Origin: Gammaproteobacteria bacterium
Lineage (GTDB): Bacteria; Pseudomonadota; Gammaproteobacteria; Steroidobacterales; Steroidobacteraceae
Assembly: GCA_028293725.1 (NCBI GenBank)
Contig: JAQGOE010000177.1
Coordinates: forward strand, 1 to 23,884
Direction: 5' to 3'
DNA: 23,884 nt
The notes under the pieces are model-generated. The model did not search any database. It was not told where the DNA came from and saw nothing but the letters and a program-made list of their open reading frames with translations. The first letter of the stretch is position 1. The number at the start of each line of letters is the position of its first letter. Shown one piece after another: positions 1 through 6,948 of this stretch. The translations under genes and the position numbers were made by a program.

Positions 1-284
1 GCTTCGAGCTTACGCGGCGAGCCGACGTCGGCGGACATGAACAGATCGGGCGACTCGCCCTTCTCGATTCGCTCGCGCATGGAGCCCGACCCACCAAAGC
101 TGGGCTGCACCTCGATGTCCAACAGTGGGCCGGCCTCTTTGGCGAGTTCACTCACAACGCGTCGCAAACTGCCGGCGGCGAAAATTGCGATAGTCTCCGG
201 CTGAGCAGCAGACGCCGCGTGGGCCGAGAGGGCTAGAGAGCCCAAGGTTATTGACAGGATTGCCCTGATCCGTGCTCGACTCAT
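1..284 (-). CDS. modA: Molybdate ABC transporter substrate-binding protein, ModA-like (5' part only)
   Basis: Only the first 94 codons are inside the window; the gene continues past the left edge. It starts at ATG (284) and opens with a Sec-type signal peptide: basic MSRARIR, then a hydrophobic stretch ending near AHAASAAQ. The mature protein begins with IAIFAAGSLRRVVSELAKE, followed by a GGSGSMRERIEKGE segment and PDLFMSADVGSPRKLE. This is the N-terminal pattern of periplasmic molybdate/tungstate-binding proteins, where the early Ser and the GSGS loop contact the oxyanion. It would deliver molybdate to an inner-membrane ABC permease. It is divergent from mobA with about 50 bp between the starts, so the two probably share a control region. 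Another anion-binding protein of the same fold cannot be excluded from this fragment, but the neighbours favour molybdate. Confidence 0.8.
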   Translation of the reverse strand, partial: MSRARIRAILSITLGSLALSAHAASAAQPETIAIFAAGSLRRVVSELAKEAGPLLDIEVQPSFGGSGSMRERIEKGESPDLFMSADVGSPRKLE

Positions 285-334
285 TTGTGCGCCTCGTGAA
301 GAATCGACCGTAGCGTTCTATAGTGCCGTATATC

Positions 335-979
335 ATGGTTGCAGATATCGAACAGCCGCGGATACCGGGTTCCGTTGTCGGGATTGTCATCGCCGGCGGG
401 CGATCGACCCGCTTCGGAGGCGAAAAGGCTGTCGCGGGTCTGGGGGATAAGCCTTTGCTCATGTGGGCGGCGCAACGCTTGCAGCGTAGCTGTGAGGCTG
501 TCGCAGTGAACGCGCGTCCCGGAACCGAAGCCGAATCGCTCGCGCGCGCCGAAGGCCTTCCGCTCCTCTACGACGCTCCTGGGGATGCGACCGGGCCGCT
601 GTCGGGAGTCAAGGCCGGACTCATTTGGGCGCGGGAGCGGGGGGCTCGTGCGATCGCTGTCAGTCCCTGCGACGTGCCTTTGCTCCCCGATGATCTGTTT
701 GCTCGTCTGATCGCTGCTGCCGGGACCGGTGCGGCCATGGCGGAGACATCGGAAGGTCACCAACCGTTATGTGCCGTCTGGCCGGTGAGTGCCCTGGGAA
801 AACTCACCGAGGCCCTTGCCGACGGCGCGCACCCGGCGACCTGGCTGATGTTGGAAAGCATCGGCGCTATACGCGTGCGGTTTCCCCGGCCGGAAGCGTT
901 CACCAACGTCAACACGCGGGCGGACCTGGCGGCGATCGCGGGACGGCTGGAGCAGGAGCGCGGAAGCCCTCACCGTTAG
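335..979 (+). CDS. mobA: Molybdenum cofactor guanylyltransferase MobA
   Basis: The 214-aa product is close to the usual MobA length. MobA transfers GMP from GTP to Mo-molybdopterin, giving the guanine dinucleotide form (MGD) used by DMSO-reductase-family enzymes; it is cytoplasmic. Visible signs are the nucleotide-binding loop near residues 19-31 (AGGRSTRFGGEKA, the GGxSxRxGxDK motif with Glu for Asp), the PLLYDAPGDATGPLSGVKAG segment, SPCDVPLLPDDL (metal-binding Asp of the fold), and a C-terminal FTNVNTRADLA, where N-x-N-T is typical. The ATG at 335 is preferred because conserved sequence begins soon after it; an in-frame GTG at 323 would add four residues. Neither has a strong ribosome binding site. 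The molybdopterin oxidoreductase at the right end of the window is the kind of enzyme that needs this product. Confidence 0.92.
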   Translation: MVADIEQPRIPGSVVGIVIAGGRSTRFGGEKAVAGLGDKPLLMWAAQRLQRSCEAVAVNARPGTEAESLARAEGLPLLYDAPGDATGPLSGVKAGLIWARERGARAIAVSPCDVPLLPDDLFARLIAAAGTGAAMAETSEGHQPLCAVWPVSALGKLTEALADGAHPATWLMLESIGAIRVRFPRPEAFTNVNTRADLAAIAGRLEQERGSPHR

Positions 980-980
980 C

Positions 981-1026
981 GAGCGCTTCGACGCCCGCTC
1001 CTGAAAAGCGTTTTATCTGTTTTTTT
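981..1026 (+). terminator. Possible rho-independent terminator after mobA
   Basis: Just after the mobA stop, GAGCG (981-985) can pair with CGCTC (996-1000). An A-rich then T-rich stretch follows, including seven consecutive T (1020-1026). The stem is only 5 bp and the T run is not adjacent to it, so this is a weak call. If real, it would separate mobA from the receptor gene. Confidence 0.3.
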
Positions 1027-1101
1027 GGCGCTGCCGCGCCGCTTATGCGCGAGCGTGCATATCGTTAGCGCGAACCCACCGTGCTAGTTTTCGCGCGCCT
1101 T

Positions 1102-1117
1102 GGGGTGCTGCTACCCC
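1102..1117 (+). promoter_or_regulatory. Small hairpin in the receptor-gene leader
   Basis: GGGGT (1102-1106) and ACCCC (1113-1117) form a perfect 5-bp stem with a 6-nt loop, 24 bases upstream of the receptor ATG at 1142. It lies in the presumed 5' leader. It could be an operator or an RNA element, or chance. I could not match it to a known molybdenum-cofactor or cobalamin riboswitch. Confidence 0.25.
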
Positions 1118-1141
1118 GTTTCCACGTGCGAGAGCCAGACG

Positions 1142-3316
1142 ATGAACAAAGCAAACCGACCGGTGTTGTTTGCACTCCTATCCTTGGTATTGGAGCCTTT
1201 TGCGCAGGCCGACGAGGCGCCGCAGGGCGCAACCCCGTCGCAGCAGGCTCCATCGGCCCGGGTCGTCGTCACGGGTAATCGCGAAACGGAGGAAAACTAT
1301 CGGGTGCCGTCGCTCGATTCCATCGGGCCGCTGGGTAGCATGCCCGTACTAGACATCCCTTATTCAATCGGCATCCTGCCGCACGATCTGATCGAAAATT
1401 CGCAGGCGGTCAACTTCAAGGACGTCTCGAAATACCTGCCCCTGGTCGCCTTTCAGGAGCAACAAGGACCGGATATTCTGCGCCCGCAAACACGCGGCAT
1501 GCAGGGCGGCAACTTCCAGAACTCCAAGCACGACGGGATGACCATGTTCATCACCGTGGCCACTGCGATGGAACAATTCGAGCAGATCGAAGTCGTCAAC
1601 GGGCTTTCTTCGTCGTTGTATGGACCTGCCAACCCGTCCGGCATGTTCAATTTCGTCTCCAAACGACCGACCGACTATGACCTGCGCGAAGTCACCGCGA
1701 GCTATGTCAGCGACAGTGTCGGCACCGTCAAGGCCGATCTGGGCGGCCGGATAGATCCGGGTGGCATATTCAGCTACCGCATCAACGGCGTATATGGCAG
1801 CGGCGACGGCTTCGTCGACGAGAGTCACCAGCGTCGAGTGCTGGGTGATGTCGGCATCGATGTGCGTCCCTGGGATCACGGCGTGTTGGAGCTGAACTAC
1901 AGCAACTACACACTCATCGACAAAGGTTATCCGGGGTGGCTCACCTATAGTGAATCAATTCATTTGCCGCCGGCGCCGGATCCGGACCGCGTCGGCTACG
2001 GCCAGTCGTACGCTGGCGTGGAATTGCGCACCCAGATCGCCAGCGCGCGGGTCAAACAGGACCTCGGCTCGAACTGGCACCTGGTCGCCGGTATCCTCAA
2101 CCAGGACGCCACTCGCAACATCAACACGCCGGTGAATAACCTAACAGCCAATAACGGAAACTATACGGCGTCGTTTGCGAACGGCTTCGCTCCCAGGTTT
2201 GTCATCACCAGCGATACGGCCTACCTCAACGGTACCTTCGATACCTTAGGTCTCGGCCACGATCTGACTTTCGGCACCGCGGGCTACCGGTCTTCGTCGT
2301 ACTCCGTCATCACTGCGGCGACTGCCGCCAGCGTCCGCCTCGGTACTGCGAACATCTACGCCCCGGTGATTTTCCCGGAGCCCGCCGCCGGACCGCCGAA
2401 TACGAACTTGAATTACGATTCCTCCGACATCTACCAGCAGGGATTCAATCTCAGCGACACGGTGCGCTTCACCGAACAGTGGTCGGCGCGGATCGGTGCC
2501 AGCCAAGACTGGTTCCACGTCAACAACTTCAACAATAAGAGTATCCGCATCACCGAATACAGCAATCATGGCGTCAGCCCCACCGGCAGCATCCTTTTCA
2601 AGCCGGCGGCCAACATGACCACGTACTTTACCTACGCCAGCGCCCTGCAGGCCGGCGACCTGGCGCCTGGCACAGCGGTGAACGCGGGTGTGAGCCTGCC
2701 GCCCTACCGCAGCAAAGAGTACGAGCTCGGCTACAAGGCGACGGTCGCGAATATCGATCTCACCGCGGCGTTGTTCAGGATTGAGCGGCCGTTCGCCAAT
2801 CTCGATCCCACCACCAATGTATTCGGCATCAGCGGCCTGCAGGTCAATCGCGGCCTCGAGTTGTCCGCCATCGGTGAGGTTGTCGCTGGCTTGACGCTCT
2901 ATGGCGGTGTGCAACTGCTCAACGCGCGCCTCGAGCACACACCGCTGCGGACGACCAACGACAAGATCTATGTCGGTGCGCCTAAAGTTAAGGGCAACAT
3001 GCTGTTTGAATACCGGATTCCGGGTCTGTCAGGCCTGGTGGCCACCTTCGACTACCAGTTCTCTGGCACGCGTGCGGCGAATGATGCGAACTCGTTTTTC
3101 GCCCCTGGCTACAATCTTTTCGACCTGGGCGCGCGCTATACCTCCGCCATCTGGAACCGGCCGGTAACCTGGCGGCTCGCGGTCGACAATGTCACCGACC
3201 GGCGTTACTGGTCGACCATCGGGCCGAGCAATCTCACCGGCGCCAATACGGGCAATCTGCTGGCGCATCTGGGCTCGCCGCGCATGCTGCTGGCGTCGGT
3301 CAGCGTAAAGCTCTGA
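1142..3316 (+). CDS. TonB-dependent outer-membrane receptor (siderophore-receptor type), candidate molybdenum-linked
   Basis: The 724-aa product is a typical size for a TonB-dependent transporter. The ATG at 1142 is chosen over an upstream in-frame TTG (1100) because it opens a clean signal peptide (MNKANRPVLFALLSLVLEPFAQA). A TonB-box-like VVVTGNRE comes next, then a plug domain (about residues 50-190) with DIPYSIGILPHDLIENSQ, RPQTRGMQGGNFQ, EQIEVVNGLSSSLYGP and NPSGMFNFVSKRP, all standard for FhuA/FpvA-like receptors. The rest is a 22-strand-type barrel with many aromatic and Asn residues, a late YELGYKATV and LAVDNVTDRRYW motif, and a C-terminal LLASVSVKL; the last residue is Leu rather than the common Phe or Trp. 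The family usually imports ferric siderophores. Its position between mobA and a ModE-like regulator suggests a molybdenum-related ligand, which is inference only. Start-site spacing to the next gene (69 bp) is compatible with cotranscription. Confidence 0.9.
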   Translation: MNKANRPVLFALLSLVLEPFAQADEAPQGATPSQQAPSARVVVTGNRETEENYRVPSLDSIGPLGSMPVLDIPYSIGILPHDLIENSQAVNFKDVSKYLPLVAFQEQQGPDILRPQTRGMQGGNFQNSKHDGMTMFITVATAMEQFEQIEVVNGLSSSLYGPANPSGMFNFVSKRPTDYDLREVTASYVSDSVGTVKADLGGRIDPGGIFSYRINGVYGSGDGFVDESHQRRVLGDVGIDVRPWDHGVLELNYSNYTLIDKGYPGWLTYSESIHLPPAPDPDRVGYGQSYAGVELRTQIASARVKQDLGSNWHLVAGILNQDATRNINTPVNNLTANNGNYTASFANGFAPRFVITSDTAYLNGTFDTLGLGHDLTFGTAGYRSSSYSVITAATAASVRLGTANIYAPVIFPEPAAGPPNTNLNYDSSDIYQQGFNLSDTVRFTEQWSARIGASQDWFHVNNFNNKSIRITEYSNHGVSPTGSILFKPAANMTTYFTYASALQAGDLAPGTAVNAGVSLPPYRSKEYELGYKATVANIDLTAALFRIERPFANLDPTTNVFGISGLQVNRGLELSAIGEVVAGLTLYGGVQLLNARLEHTPLRTTNDKIYVGAPKVKGNMLFEYRIPGLSGLVATFDYQFSGTRAANDANSFFAPGYNLFDLGARYTSAIWNRPVTWRLAVDNVTDRRYWSTIGPSNLTGANTGNLLAHLGSPRMLLASVSVKL

Positions 3317-3384
3317 GGACTGGCGCAGGCCGAGCGCCGCTATGACTATGTGAATACTGCGGCCGAAACGGGTACATTGGGGGG

Positions 3385-4632
3385 GTGGAGCCGGTCAAAG
3401 TCCCCCCCGAGAGTGATTTCAACGAACAACCGATCGAGCGCGACAGGGACGGACGCGCCTCGGAAGATCGGATTGGCGTTCACTTGCGCTACGGCTTCGA
3501 GCCGGGGGAGCAAAGTGGCGCCACTCTGGGCAATCCTCTGTTCGAGTTGCTTGCGGCCGTAGCGGAAGCCGGCTCGATCCGCCACGCGGCCAAGCTTCTC
3601 GGGTCTTCCTATCGTTACGTCTGGGGCTCACTGCGCAAGTGGGAAACCGTACTCGGTGAACCGCTGATCACCTGGTCGCAGGGGCAGAAGGCCCGCCCGA
3701 CGGAATTCGCGGAGAAGCTCGTATGGGCCGAACGCCGGGCTCGCATACGCATGCAGCCTCACATAGAGGCGTTGCGCTCCGATCTCGACCGCGTCATTGC
3801 CGATGCGCGCAATACGCGACAGCAACTTCTGTCAGTTCGGGCCAGCCATGACCTGGCATTGCCCGTTCTTCAGCAGCACGTCGCCCAGGCGGCGGACCTG
3901 CACCTGGACATCGGGTTTCAGGGCAGCGTCGATGCATTGCGTGCCCTGAACGATCGGCAGTGTCTGATCGCCGGTTTTCACGTCCCGACCTTCCAGGGTA
4001 ATTCGCCGATATTCGCCAAGGCACTCAAACCTTGGCTCAAACCGAAAACCCACAGATTGATTGCGTGCTCGCGGCGCATACAAGGGCTCATGGTGCGCAA
4101 GGAGCACGCCGCGCTGGTTCGCAGACTTACGGACGTGGCGCGACATGGATTGCGCTTTGTGAATCGCCAACCCGGATCGGGAACACGGATGTTGGTCGAT
4201 CATCTTTTGAACGAGCACTCCCTGGCACCCGATCGGTTGTCCGGCTATACCGACCATGTTGAGCACACCCACGTCGCCGTCGCGCTTTGCGTGGCCAGTG
4301 GTGTGGTCGACGCGGGAGTGGGCATCGAGGCGGCGGCGCTGCAATTTGGCCTCCATTTTGTGCCGCTCATCGAAGAGGACTATTTCCTGGTGTGTCTCGC
4401 GCCGAACGTAAATCACCCTGCCGTCGAACGCTTGTGCGGCGTACTGGCAGGGCCTCGCTGGCGCGAAATTCTTGGCAGCCTACCCGGGTACCGGCCGGCC
4501 GCGGCTCCGGGGACTCTGCTGGCGATCGATGAGGCGTTGCCTTGGTGGCTTCGTGCCCGGCCGAAGTCAACACCCGCCCGCCGGCGGCCTGCGATGGACC
4601 AGCGTTCCCGCGGCGATGGTCAGAGTGTTTGA
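3385..4632 (+). CDS. ModE-type winged-helix regulator fused to molybdate-binding-like (PBP) domain
   Basis: The 415-aa product has two parts after a charged, probably disordered leader of about 48 residues. Residues 50-145 resemble the ModE N-terminal DNA-binding domain: LFELLAAVAEAGSIRHAAKLLGSSYRYVW is the helix-turn-helix, then the WETVLGEPLITW wing and an amphipathic linker. From about 148 to 385 the protein resembles the PBP-like domain annotated as 'periplasmic molybdate-binding protein/domain' (COG1910, PF12727 type), with VRASHDLALPVLQQHV, a GSVDALRAL loop, FVNRQPGSGTRMLVDHLL and VASGVVDAGVGIEAAA. There is no C-terminal TOBE pair as in E. coli ModE. It is probably a cytoplasmic one-component sensor in which the PBP domain reads molybdate, tungstate or a molybdenum-cofactor-related ligand. 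The GTG at 3385 follows a G-rich sequence that can act as a ribosome binding site; no in-frame ATG lies near. The C-terminal 30 residues are rich in Arg and Pro and not conserved. Confidence 0.85.
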   Translation: MEPVKVPPESDFNEQPIERDRDGRASEDRIGVHLRYGFEPGEQSGATLGNPLFELLAAVAEAGSIRHAAKLLGSSYRYVWGSLRKWETVLGEPLITWSQGQKARPTEFAEKLVWAERRARIRMQPHIEALRSDLDRVIADARNTRQQLLSVRASHDLALPVLQQHVAQAADLHLDIGFQGSVDALRALNDRQCLIAGFHVPTFQGNSPIFAKALKPWLKPKTHRLIACSRRIQGLMVRKEHAALVRRLTDVARHGLRFVNRQPGSGTRMLVDHLLNEHSLAPDRLSGYTDHVEHTHVAVALCVASGVVDAGVGIEAAALQFGLHFVPLIEEDYFLVCLAPNVNHPAVERLCGVLAGPRWREILGSLPGYRPAAAPGTLLAIDEALPWWLRARPKSTPARRRPAMDQRSRGDGQSV

Positions 4633-4649
4633 CGGCTTAGAGCAAGCCG
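4633..4649 (+). terminator. Hairpin immediately after the ModE-like gene
   Basis: CGGCTT-agagc-AAGCCG is a perfect 6-bp stem with a 5-nt loop starting one base after the stop codon. No T-run follows, so it is not a textbook intrinsic terminator. It may slow RNA decay or partly separate the regulator from the globin gene 65 bp downstream. Confidence 0.35.
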
Positions 4650-4697
4650 CGCACGTTCCAACTTTCGAAATGTATCGGCGTCGGTTATAAAGGTGCG

Positions 4698-5174
4698 ATG
4701 GACACCAAGCCGATTCCCACGCTGTACGACTGGGTCGGCGGCATCGAACGCCTCGAAGCGCTTTTCATGAGGTTCTATGAGCGCGTTCCGGCCGACCCGA
4801 TCCTGGCACCTGTCTTTGCGAACATGCCTGCGGAGCACTTTCGCACCGTGGCTCATTTCGTTGCCGAAGTGCTGGGCGGACCGGCGCTCTACAGCGGCGA
4901 CGGAGCTCATGGGCACTCGACTATGGTCGCCAAACATCTCGGTCGCCACTTGACTCATGAGCAGCGCAAGCGATGGATGACACTGCTGCTCGATACCGCG
5001 GATGAATTGAATCTGCCTGACGATCCGGAGTTCAGATCCGCGCTGGTCGGGTATTTGGAATGGGGTTCGCGACTCGCCACTCTCAATTCTGTCGCGACGT
5101 CGAATCCCATCGATGAGAACGCGCCCATGCCGATGTGGGGATGGGGTGAAACGAAGGGCCCGTATCAGCCGTAA
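4698..5174 (+). CDS. Group II truncated haemoglobin
   Basis: The 158-aa product matches trHb2 proteins across its length. The opening LYDWVGGIERLEALFMRFYERV contains a Tyr at position B10 (Y27), FVAEVLGGPALYS is the E-F region, and GHSTMVAKHLGRH supplies the proximal haem-ligand His (H80 by alignment). Trp93 is the conserved G8 Trp. The tail PEFRSALVGYLEWGSRLATLNS and the Trp-rich PMWGWGE end are typical of the subfamily. Such globins bind oxygen and nitric oxide in the cytoplasm; several protect against nitrosative stress. The start ATG has AAAGGTG just upstream (4689-4695). The gene lies 65 bp after the regulator on the same strand, so readthrough from the molybdenum cassette is possible. 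It converges on the HxlR gene with a 21-bp gap. Confidence 0.9.
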   Translation: MDTKPIPTLYDWVGGIERLEALFMRFYERVPADPILAPVFANMPAEHFRTVAHFVAEVLGGPALYSGDGAHGHSTMVAKHLGRHLTHEQRKRWMTLLLDTADELNLPDDPEFRSALVGYLEWGSRLATLNSVATSNPIDENAPMPMWGWGETKGPYQP

Positions 5175-5195
5175 TTGCGCGACGCAGGGTTGTAT

Positions 5196-5615
5196 TCAAC
5201 CACCATGACTATGCTTCCGGGATGAGCGACCAGTCGCGCGCACCTTCGCATTCTCACGGAGCCGCTGTAACGGCGCGCCCACGTGGACACCGAACGTCTT
5301 GGCGTGGAGATTTCCCCAGGCATACAGTCCGGACAGGACTGTTCCCAGCGACTCGCCTCGTTCACTCAGGGCGTAGAGCTCGGCGCGAGCGGCCGTCGTG
5401 GATTTACGTCGCACCACCAGACCGGCGCTGACCACATCGCGAAGTCGGTCGGTCAACACCTTGTCGCTGAGCGTTGGCAGTAGTGTGCGCAACTCGGAAT
5501 AACGCATCGGTCGCACGTGCAAATAGGCAAGAATCACCGTTTTCCATTTGCCGCTCAGCACATCCACCGCAAATTCCGTCGGACACCCATAGCTCCGTCG
5601 GTACTTTTTTTGCAC
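5196..5615 (-). CDS. HxlR-family transcriptional regulator
   Basis: The 139-aa winged-helix protein has the family signature CPTEFAVDVLSGKWKTVILAYL near the N-terminus (the Cys lies 11 residues in), then MRYSELRTLLPTLSDKVLTDRLRDVVSAGLVVRR (recognition helix and wing) and YALSERGESLGTVLSGLYAWG (dimerisation helix). HxlR proteins often sense reactive aldehydes, quinones or oxidants through the N-terminal Cys and control a divergent detoxification gene. GTG at 5615 is the only usable in-frame start, since an in-frame stop lies at 5661-5663. The last 25 residues are basic and not conserved. The divergent partner seems lost: only an operator-like repeat and a damaged open frame lie upstream. Confidence 0.9.
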   Translation of the reverse strand: MQKKYRRSYGCPTEFAVDVLSGKWKTVILAYLHVRPMRYSELRTLLPTLSDKVLTDRLRDVVSAGLVVRRKSTTAARAELYALSERGESLGTVLSGLYAWGNLHAKTFGVHVGAPLQRLRENAKVRATGRSSRKHSHGG

Positions 5616-5656
5616 TGCTTTGCCCGTCCGATTGTGTGCCCTGACGTTGCTCGCTT

Positions 5657-5678
5657 CTACTTACCAAACGGTGCGTAG
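5657..5678. promoter_or_regulatory. Candidate HxlR operator (inverted repeat)
   Basis: CTACttACC-AAAC-GGTgcGTAG is a 22-bp inverted repeat whose 9-bp arms match at 7 of 9 positions, 42 bp upstream of the HxlR start. HxlR/YodB-type regulators bind short dyads with TACT or TAC half-sites close to their own promoters, so position and sequence both fit. Confidence 0.45.
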
Positions 5679-5737
5679 ATACACTTCGCGGCCGCCCCTA
5701 ATTGTACGCCGTTGTACCTAAAAATAAGGTGCCTGCT

Positions 5738-5773
5738 ATGCCCAGGATGATTTTCATAAGTCTGCCTCATCAA
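5738..5773 (+). pseudogene. Possible 5' remnant of a VOC (glyoxalase-type) gene
   Basis: An ATG at 5738, preceded by AAGGTG, encodes MPRMIFISLP. This resembles the opening of one VOC/glyoxalase subfamily (MxRMIFVNLPVxDL). Similarity stops after about ten codons, and the frame then runs into unrelated sequence and the aldolase tail. A VOC gene divergent from HxlR would be a common arrangement. The match is very short, so this is only a suggestion. Confidence 0.3.
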
Positions 5774-5886
5774 CCGTCTGCCGGACGGCGGAGACGATCA
5801 GGCTCAATCGTCAGAACTCGAGGGACGCCGCCGACCAAGCGCAGCAAAAGGCTCTCCAGTCGGGCAACGGGCAGTAATCGATCCCT

Positions 5887-6151
5887 GCAGGATGCACTCT
5901 CCGGAAGTTCGGGGACGGCCTTGATCGCACTGTTCTATCTTCCGGGAATCAACATCGTTCATATCAACACTGAGCTGAGGGTCGCCTGGCGACGTGGTCT
6001 GGAGCAGGGGTTGTCCGAACAGCCGCATGAGGTGGCGCCCTACAAAATCCTGCGCCCGGCTGTGGAGTCGGTCGAGCAGGTTGTCTCGGAGCGTCTGAGA
6101 CTGTTCGCTCGTGCTGAGACGGCCGCCGTGCATGGCGCAGTGCCGGGCTAG
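5887..6151 (+). pseudogene. 3' relic of a class II (ketose-bisphosphate) aldolase gene
   Basis: In one + frame the sequence reads GINIVHINTELRVAWRRGLE, then EVAPYKILRPAVESVEQVV and SERLRLFARAE before a TAG at 6149. This is the C-terminal pattern of class II aldolases of the GatY/AgaY/Fba kind (GIxKxNxxTELxxAF, then a helix with AxxxVVxxxI). Just upstream only a GSSGT trace of the HGGSGT phosphate-binding loop remains, and the catalytic barrel with its zinc-binding His residues is missing. The gene has lost roughly its first three quarters. An open frame runs through from 5738, so a chimeric peptide could be made but would not be an aldolase. No complementary fragment is visible elsewhere in the window. 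Confidence 0.6.
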
Positions 6152-6159
6152 CGGGTCAA

Positions 6160-6603
6160 TCAATATCGGACGTCAGCGCTCATCGGCACGGACTGGAACT
6201 GCCGTCGCCAGACGCTCGGACTGATTCCCACAACCTTGCGAAACACACGGTTGAAATGGGCCTGGTCGCACATTCCGCAGTCAAGAGCGACCCGCGAAAG
6301 AGGCTCTCGAGTGTTCAGCATGATGACCTGGGCGTGGCGTATCCGCCGTACTTTGACATAGGCGAGGGGAGGCCGCCCGAAGCTCTCTTTGAATGTGCGA
6401 GAGAAGTGGCCGATGCTGAGTTGCACGATGCCGGCGAGGTCTGCAACGCGGAGGTTTAGGCAAATGTTCGACTCGATGTAGGCGGCCACACGTTTTGCCT
6501 GAAAGGGGGCGAGGCCACCCCGCGAAGAAGACCCATTCCTTAGATACCCCTCTCGCTCCAAGCTGACTCGCAGAAACTCCGCCGCCTGACTGGTGTTTGA
6601 CAA
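6160..6603 (-). CDS. Short AraC-family transcriptional regulator
   Basis: The 147-aa product is essentially a lone AraC DNA-binding domain. After about 35 variable residues comes VAAYIESNICLNLRVADLAGIVQLSIGHFSRTFKESFG (first helix-turn-helix), then PLAYVKVRRIRHAQVIMLNTREPLSRVALDCGMCDQAHFNRVFRKVVGISPSVWRRQF (second helix-turn-helix and the AraC signature). No ligand-binding N-domain is present; such single-domain members exist (SoxS/MarA-like), but an N-terminally truncated gene is also possible. The only start in frame is TTG at 6603, because a stop lies four codons upstream, which makes truncation worth suspecting. It is divergent from the DsbA-NhaA fusion gene across a 345-bp gap. Confidence 0.85.
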   Translation of the reverse strand: MSNTSQAAEFLRVSLEREGYLRNGSSSRGGLAPFQAKRVAAYIESNICLNLRVADLAGIVQLSIGHFSRTFKESFGRPPLAYVKVRRIRHAQVIMLNTREPLSRVALDCGMCDQAHFNRVFRKVVGISPSVWRRQFQSVPMSADVRY

Positions 6604-6948
6604 TCTCTGATCTCATGTTCGGCCCGTGAAACGCAGGCCTATGCAGCACTCAGTAGCGGCAACGATTCTCGGACCGGGGCGGTGAGAAAGATCAGTTGCG
6701 TTTCGACGTCGCGACTATAGGACGGGAGCGGCCGATTGATTAGATGGAAAACCGTGGAATCTGATTTCCAGAAATGGCAAGGTCGCGGGCGGTTTTCTTC
6801 ACATCTGGCTCACCTGGATTCGTTACACTTTGTCAGATGAACTTTCGACCTGTTGCTCGTCGCGGGCGTCTCACTCGAGCACCCGCTACCCGTCGAATCG
6901 AGCATCCCTGAACTCTCCTGACAGGCTCGCCTGTCCGGTGAGATTCCA
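6604..6948. other. 345-bp divergent intergenic region (AraC / DsbA-NhaA)
   Basis: No gene was found on either strand. It should hold promoters for both flanking genes. Visible structure: a weak dyad TGGAA-N6-TTCCA (6755-6770), CATCTG (6802-6807) facing CAGATG (6834-6839) 26 bp apart, and a strong palindrome at 6920-6935 described separately. No confident -35/-10 pair was recognised. Confidence 0.5.
6920..6935. promoter_or_regulatory. Perfect 16-bp palindrome next to the ribosome binding site
   Basis: GACAGGC-TC-GCCTGTC has perfect 7-bp arms. It ends one base before the GGTGAG (6937-6942) ribosome binding site of the DsbA-NhaA gene (ATG 6949). As DNA it could be an operator; as RNA a tight hairpin would sit beside the ribosome binding site. 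Confidence 0.45.

Noticed and set aside
285..334. ModE-box-like AT-rich sequences (CGTTCTATA, CGTATATC) between modA and mobA
   Set aside because: They recall CGTTATAT half-sites but do not form the inverted pair expected for ModE, so no operator is called.
1100..1141. TTG start of the TonB receptor at 1100
   Set aside because: It would place 14 polar residues with two Cys before the signal peptide; ATG 1142 gives a normal signal peptide.
980..1141. Possible molybdenum-cofactor or cobalamin riboswitch upstream of the receptor gene
   Set aside because: Only small hairpins are present; none of the conserved boxes I know for those RNAs could be found in this 160-bp space.
2246..2938. Long antisense open frame within the TonB receptor, and similar long antisense frames in ilvD and the oxidoreductase
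   Set aside because: Such frames are expected shadows in GC-rich coding DNA; their translations are low-complexity and without motifs.
5804..6163. Minus-strand open frame of 119 codons overlapping the AraC stop by 4 bp
   Set aside because: It starts with TTG, resembles no family, and is the antisense of the aldolase relic, whose plus-strand frame shows clear family motifs.
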